64,000 nucleotides of DNA from Sphingomonas sp. Leaf407 (GTDB taxonomy: Bacteria; Pseudomonadota; Alphaproteobacteria; Sphingomonadales; Sphingomonadaceae). The stretch is from contig NZ_LMQO01000004.1 in NCBI RefSeq assembly GCF_001425385.1, forward strand, positions 1-64,000, read 5' to 3'. Each line of letters begins with the position of its first letter. Position 1 is the stretch's first letter. This document shows, piece by piece, positions 22,566 through 30,832 of this stretch. Below the pieces are notes generated by a model, which was not told the DNA's origin, searched no databases, and saw only the letters and a program-made list of their open reading frames with translations. Made by a program: the position numbers and the translations under genes.

Positions 22566-24523
22566 AGGCGGCGCTGATCCCGCTGGCGCTCGTCGCGGCC
22601 CCCGCATGGGGACAGGACGCGCCCGTCGCCCCCGTGCCGGTCGAACTGACCGCCCCGCCGACCCCGCCGGGCCGCGCGGGAGAGAATGCCGTGCGGCAGG
22701 CCGAGGATGCGTTCGGCTTCAGCGTGGGGCGCGAGAGCCTCGGCCTCTATTCCTCCGCCAACGTGCGCGGCTTCTCACCCTTCGCGGCGGGCAATGTCCG
22801 TATCGAGGGGCTGTATTTCGACCCCTTCCTCACCCTGATCCAACGATTGCGTCAGTCGACGTCGATCCGCGTCGGCCTGTCCGCGCAGGGCTATCCTTTT
22901 CCGTCACCGACCGGAATCGTCGACTACAGCTTCCGCAAGCCGGGCGACGCCAAGTCGCTGTCGATCCTCGTCAGCGGTGACAGCTATGGCAATGCCGGAC
23001 TGGAACTGGACGGGTCATTGCCGCTGTCCCCGACCCTCAGCTTGGCGCTCGGTGCGCAGGGGTCGCGCACCAGCTATGCCGACGGCACCCACAACCGGTC
23101 GCATAACGAGGCGGCGTCGCTGCGCTGGCGGCCGTCACCCGATATCGAGGTGATCCCCTTCTGGGCGCGCAGTCAGGTGATCGACGACGAAGCCGGGCCG
23201 ACCTATATCCCGGCCGGCCCCTATCTGCCCCCGCCCATCCCGCGGCGGCGCTATGACGGCCCGGCATGGAGCGACTATAATAGCGTCGGCGGTCTTCAGG
23301 GCGTGCTCGCCACGCTGTCGCCATGGCGCGACTGGAGGATCCGGGCCGGCCTGTTCCGCTCGCTGTACAACGACCGGTCGACCTTCGCGCATCTGCTGAC
23401 CGATCTGACGCCGGACGGTCGCGCCGACCGGCTCCTCATCGCCGATCCGCGCAGCCGGTTCGTCTCGCTCTCGGGCGAACTGCGGGTCAGCCGCGCGCTG
23501 GCGGAGGGGCCGCGGCTGCATGTCGTCCATCTGTCGCTGCGCGGCCGCGACCGGCGGCAGCGCTACGCCGGGTCCGCCTATCTCGACTATGGCCCCACGC
23601 GGATCGGCGAAGGGTTCGATGCGGCCGAACCGGTTTTCGCCTTTTCCGCGCAGACCCGCGACCGGGTGCGCCAGTTGACCTATGGCGTGGCGTATGACGG
23701 CCGCTGGCGCGACGTCGGCGAACTGAGCTTCGGCCTATCGCGCGCCGCGTACCGCAAGCGGTTCGAAGCGCCGGGCGATGCCGCGCGCGAAACCCGGTCG
23801 CAGCCGCTGCTGTACAATGCGACGGTGGCGGGCTTCGCGGGACCGCGCCTCGCCTTCTATGCGGGGTACGCGCGCGGGCTGGAGGAAAGCGGCATTGCGC
23901 CCGACAATGCCATGAACCGCAACCAGCCCCTGCCCGCCATTCTGACGCGACAGGTGGATGCCGGCGTCCGATACCGGCTGACCGATACGATCAAGCTGGT
24001 CGCGGGCGTCTTCGACCTGCGCAAATCCTATTATAATCTCGACGCCAGCAATCGCTTCGACCTCTTGGGCGATGTCGTCAGCCAGGGAATCGAGTTCTCG
24101 GCGGCGGGGGCGATGACGTCGCGCCTGAACGTGGTGGCGGGCGGTGTCGTGCTGCGTCCCCGCGTCACCGGCGAGGGCGTGGCCTTGGGCCGGGTGGGGC
24201 GACGACCGGTCGGTCTGCCGACGCGCTCGCTCGACCTGAACCTCGACTGGCGGCCGCCGGTGGCGGAGGGTCTGTCGCTGGACGCGGGGGTGTCGCATGT
24301 CGGCAGCCTGCCCGCGACGCGCGACAACCGGGTTTCGATTCCGGCGCGTACCCTCGTCGATCTTGGTGCCCGGTTCCGGTTCCGGCTGTCGGAACGCGAT
24401 GCGACGTTGCGATTGCAGATGAGCAACGTCGGCAATGCGAGCGGCTTCGACCTCGAAGGGGCCGGAGCCTATCGCATCATTCCGGGGCGCGTCATTTCGA
24501 CCTACCTGACGATCGACCTGTGA
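22562..24523 (+). CDS. TonB-dependent receptor closing the ABC import operon
   Basis: A 653-residue outer-membrane receptor coupled to the ATPase by ATGA. It has a signal peptide (MKAALIPLALVAAPAWGQ) and a short plug (LGLYSSANVRGFSPFAAGNV then RIEGLYFDPF), and the barrel ends VISTYLTIDL. It lacks a clear IVVTA-type TonB box and its plug is shorter than in the operon's first receptor. The EGLYFDPF and LPTRSLDLNL segments are of a type seen in receptors with siderophore-biosynthesis neighbours, but no biosynthetic gene is present. It may recognise the same metallophore as the first receptor or a different one. Confidence 0.85.
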   Translation: MKAALIPLALVAAPAWGQDAPVAPVPVELTAPPTPPGRAGENAVRQAEDAFGFSVGRESLGLYSSANVRGFSPFAAGNVRIEGLYFDPFLTLIQRLRQSTSIRVGLSAQGYPFPSPTGIVDYSFRKPGDAKSLSILVSGDSYGNAGLELDGSLPLSPTLSLALGAQGSRTSYADGTHNRSHNEAASLRWRPSPDIEVIPFWARSQVIDDEAGPTYIPAGPYLPPPIPRRRYDGPAWSDYNSVGGLQGVLATLSPWRDWRIRAGLFRSLYNDRSTFAHLLTDLTPDGRADRLLIADPRSRFVSLSGELRVSRALAEGPRLHVVHLSLRGRDRRQRYAGSAYLDYGPTRIGEGFDAAEPVFAFSAQTRDRVRQLTYGVAYDGRWRDVGELSFGLSRAAYRKRFEAPGDAARETRSQPLLYNATVAGFAGPRLAFYAGYARGLEESGIAPDNAMNRNQPLPAILTRQVDAGVRYRLTDTIKLVAGVFDLRKSYYNLDASNRFDLLGDVVSQGIEFSAAGAMTSRLNVVAGGVVLRPRVTGEGVALGRVGRRPVGLPTRSLDLNLDWRPPVAEGLSLDAGVSHVGSLPATRDNRVSIPARTLVDLGARFRFRLSERDATLRLQMSNVGNASGFDLEGAGAYRIIPGRVISTYLTIDL

Positions 24524-24578
24524 CGCCGATGATCGTCACGGGTGGGAAGCCGGGGGCCGGAATGCCGAAAGCCCCGTC

Positions 24579-25010
24579 CTACGTCGTCGGCCCATTCCGG
24601 TCCGCAACGAAGCGGCGCATCGCCGCCAATGTCGTGTCGCTGACGTGATGCTCCATCCCTTCGGAATCGATCGCGACCGTTTCCGGGTCGATGCCGAGCG
24701 CGAGCAGGAAGTCCGAGACGACGTGATGGCGGGCACGCGAACGGGCGGCCAGCGCCTCCCCTTCCCCGGTCAGGAAAAGGGCACGATAGGGGCGGTTCTC
24801 GACCAGCCCGAGTATTTTGAGCCGCTGGACGATCTTGGCGGCGGTCGGTTGCGACACGCCCATATGCGCCGCCAGATCGATCAGCCGCGCCTCGCCGAAC
24901 TGCGTCATCAGGTCGCCGATCAGCTCGACATAATCCTCGGCCATCTCGGTGGCATGGGCCTCCCGCGTCGCGCGAAAGGCGGCGGCACGGCGCTGTGCAT
25001 CGTCGGTCAT
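24579..25010 (-). CDS. mntR: MntR-type (DtxR family) manganese-responsive regulator
   Basis: A 143-residue metalloregulator: a winged helix (RLIDLAAHMGVSQPTAAKIV, then QRLKILGLVENRPYRALFLT) followed by the metal-binding dimerisation domain (RHHVVSDFLLALGIDPETVA, then SEGMEHHVSDTTLAAMRRFV). The HHV...E...EGMEHHVSD arrangement is typical of proteobacterial MntR. With manganese bound it should repress transport genes. It lies divergent from the receptor gene at 25096. A perfect ATTAGC-TTTG-GCTAAT operator between them, similar in layout to the E. coli MntR box, suggests autoregulation and control of the receptor. Confidence 0.88.
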   Translation of the reverse strand: MTDDAQRRAAAFRATREAHATEMAEDYVELIGDLMTQFGEARLIDLAAHMGVSQPTAAKIVQRLKILGLVENRPYRALFLTGEGEALAARSRARHHVVSDFLLALGIDPETVAIDSEGMEHHVSDTTLAAMRRFVADRNGPTT

Positions 25011-25056
25011 GCGGCATCATGACAGTTTTGCCGGGCTGCATCCATCTTGCATCAAA

Positions 25057-25072
25057 ATTAGCTTTGGCTAAT
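25057..25072. promoter_or_regulatory. Candidate MntR box ATTAGC-TTTG-GCTAAT
   Basis: A perfect inverted repeat, 6-bp arms and 4-bp spacer, in the short divergent region between mntR (start 25010) and the receptor (GTG at 25096). The AGC-N4-GCT core resembles the MntR operators of enterobacteria (ATAGC-N4-GCTAT), as recalled. Confidence 0.65.
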
Positions 25073-25095
25073 ATCTGTTGCATGAGGATATTCCG

Positions 25096-27138
25096 GTGAG
25101 CGTAGTAGCGATGTTGGGCCTGGCCTTCGGCGTTTCGACCGCCGGACCGTTTGCGCCGATGCCGGACAAGGAAACCCCGACGCACGCGCGCTCCGGCGAT
25201 GCGGCACCGGTCGATCCACCGGCCGCGCCGGACATCGTCGTCACCGCACGGGGGGAACGGCGGATCGGTCGCGACCGGGCCGCGAGCGCGGGTGCGGTGT
25301 CGGGCGATGACATTCGCGCCCGCCCGTTGCTGCGCACCAACGAAGTGGCGGAGGCCGTCCCCGGCCTTCTGGCCGTGCAGCATTCCGGCGGGGGCAAGGC
25401 CGCGCAATATTATATCCGTGGTTTCAACCTCGACCACGGCACCGACTTCAGTATCGCGCTCGACGGCGTGCCGATGAACCTGCCGACGCAGGCGCATGCG
25501 CAGGGCTATCTCGACCTGAACGGCCTGATCCCGGAGACGATCGACCGGATCGACTATCGCAAGGGACCTTATGACGCGCGCGACGGTGACTTTTCGCTCG
25601 TCGCGGCGGCCGCGATGACGACGCTCGACCGTGCGCCGCCCTCGATCGCGCTGGAGGCGGGAAGCTATGGCTATCGCCGGATCGCGGGGGTCGGATCGGT
25701 GCCGTTCGTGGGCGGCGATCTCGTCCTCGCGGGCGAGCTGAAGGCGAACGACGGTGTCTGGGCCTTGCCGGAGCGGCTGCGCCATGCCGGCGCCTTCGCC
25801 AAATATACGGTGGCGACCAGCCTCGGCACGCTGCGCGCCAGTCTGTCGAGCTATGACGCCACATGGCGCCCGACCGAGCAGGTGCCGGTGCGCGCGATCG
25901 GGACGCTGCTGCCCGATCGTTTCGGGACGCTCGACCCGTTCCTGCGCGGGCGCACGTCGCGGCGGATCGCAACGCTGTCGATCGACGGGGAGCGGACGGC
26001 CGTATCGGCCTATGCCCAGCGATATGGGTTCGATCTCCTGTCCAACTTCACCTTCTTTCTCGACGATCCGGTACGGGGCGACGAGTTGCAGCAGACCGAG
26101 CGGCGCTGGACCTATGGCGGGCGGGTGCGACACCGCGTGCCGATCGGCACCCGGCTGCAATTGACGGTCGGGGCCGACGCCCGCACCGACCGGATCGACG
26201 ATCTCGGCTTCTACCAGACCGAACGGGGGCGGCGGATCGTCACGCGAAGCCTCGCCGACGTGCGCGAGACGGCGGTGTCCGGCTATGCCGAGGCACGCTG
26301 GCAACCGGTCGCGCCGCTGACGATCACCGGCGGGGCGCGGGCCGATCACTTCCGCTTCCGCTCAATCGGTCGCGCCGGCAGCGCGGTCGACGGCGAAACC
26401 GGGGCGACCATCGTCACGCCCAAGGCCAGCGCCGCGCTGACCGTCGCGCCGGGTATCGCGCTCTACGCCAATTACGGACAGGGTTTCCATTCGAACGATG
26501 CGCGCGCCGTCGTGGCGCAGCGCGATCCGGTGCCCGCACTGGTCCGGGGCACGGGATATGAAGCCGGCACCCGTATCGAGCGCGGCCCCGTGGTGCTGAC
26601 GATCGACCGCTGGTGGCTCCGCTCGGACGGCGAACTGGTCTTCCTCGGCGACAGCGGCACCGTGGAACCGCGCGGCCCGAGCCGTCGCCGGGGGTGGGAG
26701 ACGACGCTGTACGTCCGTCCGCTGCGCTGGCTGTCGATCGACGCGATCCATGCGACCAACCACGCGCGCTTCGTCGGTGCGCCGGGCGCGGACCGTATTC
26801 CCAATGCGGTAGAATCGGCTACCTCGCTGGGCGTCACAGTAGCGACCGGCGTGTGGCAGGGTGCGTTACGGGTCCGGCGCATCGGTCCGCGTCCGCTGAT
26901 CGAGGACGACAGCGTGCGCGGACCGGCCACGACGGTCGCCAATGCGCGTGTCGGCCGCACCTTCGGCACGGCCGAGGCCAGCATCGACATCCTGAACCTG
27001 TTCGACACCCGGCGGGCGGATGCCGATTATTTCTACGCATCGCGTCTGCCGGGCGAAGCGCCGGGGGGCGTGGAAGGCATCCATAGTCGGGCAGTCGAGC
27101 CGCGGCAGGTCCGGCTCGGGATCAAACTGCGAATGTGA
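25096..27138 (+). CDS. TonB-dependent receptor, probably manganese-regulated
   Basis: A 680-residue receptor. It has a signal peptide (VVAMLGLAFGVSTAGPFA), TonB-box-like DIVVTARGERR, a plug containing TNEVAEAVPGLLAVQHSGGG, YYIRGFNLDHGTDFSIALDG and VPMNLPTQAHAQGYLDLNGL, and a barrel ending VRLGIKLRM. The NLPTQAHAQGY plug is the type found in TBDRs beside nickel, manganese or copper genes. The start is taken as GTG 25096, with GAGG 8 bases upstream; the next upstream in-frame candidate is only a TTG at 25078. The MntR-type operator, mntR next door and absence of a siderophore system suggest manganese, but the metal is inferred. Confidence 0.82.
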   Translation: MSVVAMLGLAFGVSTAGPFAPMPDKETPTHARSGDAAPVDPPAAPDIVVTARGERRIGRDRAASAGAVSGDDIRARPLLRTNEVAEAVPGLLAVQHSGGGKAAQYYIRGFNLDHGTDFSIALDGVPMNLPTQAHAQGYLDLNGLIPETIDRIDYRKGPYDARDGDFSLVAAAAMTTLDRAPPSIALEAGSYGYRRIAGVGSVPFVGGDLVLAGELKANDGVWALPERLRHAGAFAKYTVATSLGTLRASLSSYDATWRPTEQVPVRAIGTLLPDRFGTLDPFLRGRTSRRIATLSIDGERTAVSAYAQRYGFDLLSNFTFFLDDPVRGDELQQTERRWTYGGRVRHRVPIGTRLQLTVGADARTDRIDDLGFYQTERGRRIVTRSLADVRETAVSGYAEARWQPVAPLTITGGARADHFRFRSIGRAGSAVDGETGATIVTPKASAALTVAPGIALYANYGQGFHSNDARAVVAQRDPVPALVRGTGYEAGTRIERGPVVLTIDRWWLRSDGELVFLGDSGTVEPRGPSRRRGWETTLYVRPLRWLSIDAIHATNHARFVGAPGADRIPNAVESATSLGVTVATGVWQGALRVRRIGPRPLIEDDSVRGPATTVANARVGRTFGTAEASIDILNLFDTRRADADYFYASRLPGEAPGGVEGIHSRAVEPRQVRLGIKLRM

Positions 27139-27142
27139 GAGA

Positions 27143-27190
27143 CAAGACCCTCGCCGCGTCGTCTCGCAACGCGGCGCATCCCGGGTCTTG
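27143..27190. terminator. Strong hairpin between convergent genes
   Basis: CAAGACCC pairs with GGGTCTTG and an inner CGCCGCG with CGCGGCG, giving a long stem between the stop of the receptor (27138) and the stop of the DUF6607 gene (27225). There is no clear T-run, so it is probably a shared bidirectional terminator. Confidence 0.55.
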
Positions 27191-27224
27191 CCATTCGTTC
27201 ATGCTTGCGCCGGACTGGATATAG

Positions 27225-28205
27225 CTATGGCCGAGTCCCCGTCTCGATCAAGCCTGCCGCTTCGGCGCTGGCGCCAACGGATGTCGCCTCCCCGGATATA
27301 ATATCGTCGGCCAGCAGCATCAATTCGTGCGCTGTCGACGAACCGACATCGGCGACCTCGCCGAGCGCAAGGCCCGACCGGCGGCGGATCGCCGCATCCC
27401 AGTCGGCACGGACCGACGCCCAATAGTCGTTCGTCTTGCGCCAATATTCGTCGGCGGCCTTGATCGGGAAGTCGGTGGCAGGGACGTAGGTGTTCACCAC
27501 ATACTCGTGGACGAACGTCGCCGACCGGCCGTCCTTCGTGCCGATCTTGGCATTGTCCTGCTCATGGACCCAGCCTGCCGGGGTCAGGACGTGCCGGTTG
27601 GTCCCGACATAATGGTCGTAGGGCGGATGGCGCGTGGCGTCGCGACGCGCGAGGGGCCGGCGGGTTTCGTCGCTGGTCCAGCGGGTGGCGCCATCGTCGT
27701 ACCGCCAGCGGCCGATCCCGCCATAACGGGGTGAATCGTCGGTCTGCCACACGGTCTGCGACCACGCCCCGCGCCGTTCCTTGTCCGGCACCGGTCGCAC
27801 GGCCCATCGCCCCGGACCGACATAGACCAGCACCGTCGCCGGTTGCCATGTCCAGTCCTGCCGCCAGTGCTTGACGACCATCGTCTTGCCGTTGCCGTCG
27901 CTCACCACCAGCAGATGCTGGAGGACGACATGGCCGGGCGTGTCGACGATCGCGCGCACCACTTCGTGCCCGCCGCTGACCTTGGCCGGATATGGCGTGT
28001 AGCCGGCGACCAGCGGCGTCGTCTCGCGCATGTCGAACGTCACCTTGAAGGTGCCGGCCATCTTCAGGATCGCGGCATGGTCGCGCGCCTGATCGCCATA
28101 GTGCGCCGTGGCGATCGGGGCCGGGGCGGCGGTCTGCGCCAGCGCGGGCGACAATATCAGCGAGGCAAAGCCCGCCGCAGCGAACAGGACATACGAAGCG
28201 TTCAT
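27225..28205 (-). CDS. DUF6607 family secreted protein
   Basis: A 326-residue protein with a signal peptide (MNASYVLFAAAGFASLILSPALAQ). The mature part contains AILKMAGTFKVTFDMRETTP, HLLVVSDGNGKTMVVKHWRQ, the central WTWQPATVLVYVGPGRWAVR, and a C-terminal EYWRKTNDYWASVRADWDAA. This matches a family of unknown function (DUF6607) that often sits next to haem-type TonB-dependent receptors. Here it follows one by 11 bp and is probably co-transcribed. The start at 28205 gives the signal peptide; a longer frame overlapping the receptor gene is a shadow. Role unknown; it may act in the periplasm on the imported ligand. Confidence 0.82.
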   Translation of the reverse strand: MNASYVLFAAAGFASLILSPALAQTAAPAPIATAHYGDQARDHAAILKMAGTFKVTFDMRETTPLVAGYTPYPAKVSGGHEVVRAIVDTPGHVVLQHLLVVSDGNGKTMVVKHWRQDWTWQPATVLVYVGPGRWAVRPVPDKERRGAWSQTVWQTDDSPRYGGIGRWRYDDGATRWTSDETRRPLARRDATRHPPYDHYVGTNRHVLTPAGWVHEQDNAKIGTKDGRSATFVHEYVVNTYVPATDFPIKAADEYWRKTNDYWASVRADWDAAIRRRSGLALGEVADVGSSTAHELMLLADDIISGEATSVGASAEAAGLIETGTRP

Positions 28206-28216
28206 CGAAACGGACC

Positions 28217-30511
28217 TCACAGGACGAGGGACAGGGAGACGCCGGCATTGCGGCCCGGCTGCGAAAAGGCGTCGCGGATGGTCGACGTGGACGTCAGCCC
28301 GCGCACGTCGCTCCACCAGAAATAGCGTTTGTCGGTGATGTTGAAGATGCCGACACGGATCGTCGCCGCGTCGCGGATGCGCAGCGACGCCGTGGCATCG
28401 AACACCCAGAAGCCGTCCGGCGTGAAACAGGACGTCCCGGGGACCGCCGGCCGCGTGCCCGCCGCCGGCTGCGCGGCGACGTTGCAACTGTTGTTGGTGT
28501 CGGACAGGTCCTTGCCGGCGGAATGCGTCGCGACGAACTCGGCGCGGAACGGGCCGTCGTCGGGCTGGTAGAACAGGCCGGCGACGACCTTGACCGGCTC
28601 GACGCTGTCGAGCGGCATGGTGCCGGCGACGCCGTCGGTGCGCATCCTGCCCTTTGCATAGGACGCGGCGGCCCGCACGCCCACGCCGACCGGCAAGCGG
28701 GCCTCGCCCCGGGCCTCCAGCCCCTCGATCGTCACCCGCCCGCGATTGATGAACTGGTACACGGCGGGATTGGCGGCGGTGAACGCGCCGGACACCTGCA
28801 CCTGATCGATGAAGTCGCGGAAGCGGCTGCTGAACGCCGTTCCGCCCAGCGACCAGCGCGTACCGGTCAGGCGGATACCGCCCTCGACGCTCTCGCTCGT
28901 CTCGGGCTTCAGATCGGGGTTCGGGATCGAACGGTAATTGGCGACGATGTTGGCGAAGCCGTTGTTGATCTGGTTCGGCTCGGGCGGTTTGAAACCCTGG
29001 CCATAGTTGGCAAAGAGCCGGACGCCATCGGTCACCCGCGCCACCGCGCCCAGACGGGGCGTAACCCGCGATCCGCTCTGCCCACGGGGTACGAAGGTCG
29101 TGAATAGCGGGTCGCTCTGCGGATCGAGCCGGTAATGGTCGAACCGGATCGCCGGGAACAGCGTCAACGACCCGTCGGCGATCGCGATCTCGTCCTGCGC
29201 GAACACCCCGATCAGTTCGTAATCGGTCGTGGGAAAGGCACGGGTCGGATAGGTTTCGCCGGCCGGTGGCACCGTGCCGCCGCGCACGCCGGTCTGGCGC
29301 GTCTTCGAATAGTCGGCACCATAGGCGAACAGGTGCGTGGCCGGGCCGGTCGTCGCCCGGCTCTCCAACTGCAGCGTGCCGCCATATACCTCGTTGTCGA
29401 AGCGGTTGATGCGGACGCGGTCGGTGCCGACCCGGTCCTCCCATCCGGTCTGCACGGTATCGCTCTTCTGGTAATAGGCCGCGGCGCGCACCCCGTTGAC
29501 CACGCCATCGCCGGCATAGCGATAGTCGATCGTACCGCGATTGCGCGCGGTGGTGTCGCGCGCCTGCAACCCCAGCACCGCCGTGGCCGATGGCGACGCG
29601 GAGGTTACCTTGGTGATCGCGCTCAGCACGTTCGTATCCACCACCGCGTCGAAGCGTTCATAGGTCAGCCGTACCCGGCTCGCATCGTTCGGGCTCCAGA
29701 CGAGACGGCCAAGCAGCGCGTTCGAGGCGAGATCCTGCGGGTTCGGCGTGGTGCGGTCGGTATCGGCGCTGTCGTTGCTGCCCTTGGTATCAAGTTCGTG
29801 GCCGTCGCGCCGCGTATAGGCGAGCATCGCATGAAGATCGCCCTGCCGACCGGCCACGACCAGACCCTTGGTCCAACTGTCGTCCGACGAATCATAACCG
29901 ACCCGGCCGCCGCCGCCGACCAGACGACCGGCATGCAGAAAATCCTGCGGGTCCTTGGTGAGGAAGCTGACCGCACCGGCCACGCCGTCGCTGCCGTACA
30001 ATGCCGACGCCGGGCCGCGAAGGATTTCGACCGACTTCAGCAGGTCGAGATCGACATAATCGCCGCGACCGACCGATTGCGCACCGAAGCTGAAGGCGTC
30101 CGGCACCCGCACGCCATCGACGGTAATCAGGACGCGGTTCCCTTCCAGCCCGCGGATGTTGAAACCGCTGTCGCGATCGCGACCGGTCGAGGCACCCGCC
30201 GCGGTGAAGCGGGCCGGCGCACGGCGTACCGCGACGCCGGGTTCGTAGCGGACGAGATCCTTGATGTCGGCGATCAGCCGGTCGTCGATCGTCGCGGCGT
30301 CTATCACCGAAACGGTCTGCGGCACGTCTTCCACCCGTTTTTCGCCGCGCGTCGCGGTCACGGTGATGTCGCCGTCGTCCGACGTGCCCTTTCCGCCATC
30401 GCTACCGGACATGGCGGGTTGGATAACGGTCTGCGCCGGAGCCATCGTCGGCAGGACGCAGAGGTTCAGGGCCGCGACGGCAACGCCGCGCAGCAGATAT
30501 GCGGATGTCAT
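28217..30511 (-). CDS. TonB-dependent haem/haemoglobin-type receptor
   Basis: A 764-residue receptor of the haemoglobin/transferrin/lactoferrin class. After the signal peptide (LRGVAVAALNLCVLPTMAPAQ) come the TonB box ITVTATRGEKRVEDVPQTVS and a plug with LVRYEPGVAVRRAPARFTAA, GRDRDSGFNIRGLEGNRVLI and VEILRGPASALYGSDGVAGA. The barrel ends AGVSLSLVL. NIRGLEGNRVLI and the YEPGV segment are hallmarks of HmuR/HemR-like proteins. The start MTSAYLL is chosen by signal peptide. A Fur-box-like palindrome lies upstream (30542-30560), and DUF6607 follows in the same operon. Confidence 0.87.
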   Translation of the reverse strand: MTSAYLLRGVAVAALNLCVLPTMAPAQTVIQPAMSGSDGGKGTSDDGDITVTATRGEKRVEDVPQTVSVIDAATIDDRLIADIKDLVRYEPGVAVRRAPARFTAAGASTGRDRDSGFNIRGLEGNRVLITVDGVRVPDAFSFGAQSVGRGDYVDLDLLKSVEILRGPASALYGSDGVAGAVSFLTKDPQDFLHAGRLVGGGGRVGYDSSDDSWTKGLVVAGRQGDLHAMLAYTRRDGHELDTKGSNDSADTDRTTPNPQDLASNALLGRLVWSPNDASRVRLTYERFDAVVDTNVLSAITKVTSASPSATAVLGLQARDTTARNRGTIDYRYAGDGVVNGVRAAAYYQKSDTVQTGWEDRVGTDRVRINRFDNEVYGGTLQLESRATTGPATHLFAYGADYSKTRQTGVRGGTVPPAGETYPTRAFPTTDYELIGVFAQDEIAIADGSLTLFPAIRFDHYRLDPQSDPLFTTFVPRGQSGSRVTPRLGAVARVTDGVRLFANYGQGFKPPEPNQINNGFANIVANYRSIPNPDLKPETSESVEGGIRLTGTRWSLGGTAFSSRFRDFIDQVQVSGAFTAANPAVYQFINRGRVTIEGLEARGEARLPVGVGVRAAASYAKGRMRTDGVAGTMPLDSVEPVKVVAGLFYQPDDGPFRAEFVATHSAGKDLSDTNNSCNVAAQPAAGTRPAVPGTSCFTPDGFWVFDATASLRIRDAATIRVGIFNITDKRYFWWSDVRGLTSTSTIRDAFSQPGRNAGVSLSLVL

Positions 30512-30541
30512 TAACGCTTCCCCTTCTCGCTCCGGTTCGTT

Positions 30542-30560
30542 AATGCGAGTCACTAGCGTT
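30542..30560. promoter_or_regulatory. Fur-box-like imperfect palindrome
   Basis: AATGCGA-GTCAC-TAGCGTT pairs at 5 of 7 arm positions and lies in the 76-bp divergent region between the haem-type receptor (start 30511) and the DUF4198 remnant (start 30588). Size and position fit an iron regulator; the match is imperfect. Confidence 0.4.
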
Positions 30561-30587
30561 AGCAAGCGTTTGATTGAGAGGACCGGA

Positions 30588-30821
30588 ATGCAGCATTCGA
30601 TCGGGATCATCAGGGCGGCATCGGCAGCGCTGGCGCTGGCCCTTGCATCGACGGCAACCGCTGCGTTGGCGCATATCCCCTATGTCCTGCCAGCGCGGTT
30701 CGACGTCGGCAGTCGCACGCAGATCACGCTGGAAGCATCCTTCACCGAGGATGCGTTCCGGCCGGACGTCGCGGGCGGCTATGCCAGTTTCACGACGACG
30801 CTCGCCTTCGAAGCGGGGTGA
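30588..30821 (+). CDS. Truncated DUF4198-like secreted protein
   Basis: A 77-residue ORF with a signal peptide (IIRAASAALALALASTATAALA), then AHIPYVLPARFDVGSRTQIT and LEASFTEDAFRPDV, the N-terminus of the DUF4198 family (about 250-280 residues, commonly paired with metal or haem TonB-dependent receptors). It then jumps to GGYASFTTTLAFEAG, which looks like the family's C-terminal strand, and stops. The middle of the domain appears to have been removed by an in-frame internal deletion. The shortened protein may be exported but is unlikely to keep the original function. It is divergent from the receptor it would normally partner. Confidence 0.6.
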   Translation: MQHSIGIIRAASAALALALASTATAALAHIPYVLPARFDVGSRTQITLEASFTEDAFRPDVAGGYASFTTTLAFEAG

Positions 30822-30832
30822 GAGGAACCAAC

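Noticed and set aside
27225..29444. 739-codon minus-strand frame joining DUF6607 to upstream sequence
   Set aside because: The N-terminal two thirds is the haem-type receptor read out of frame. The real DUF6607 start with signal peptide is at 28205.
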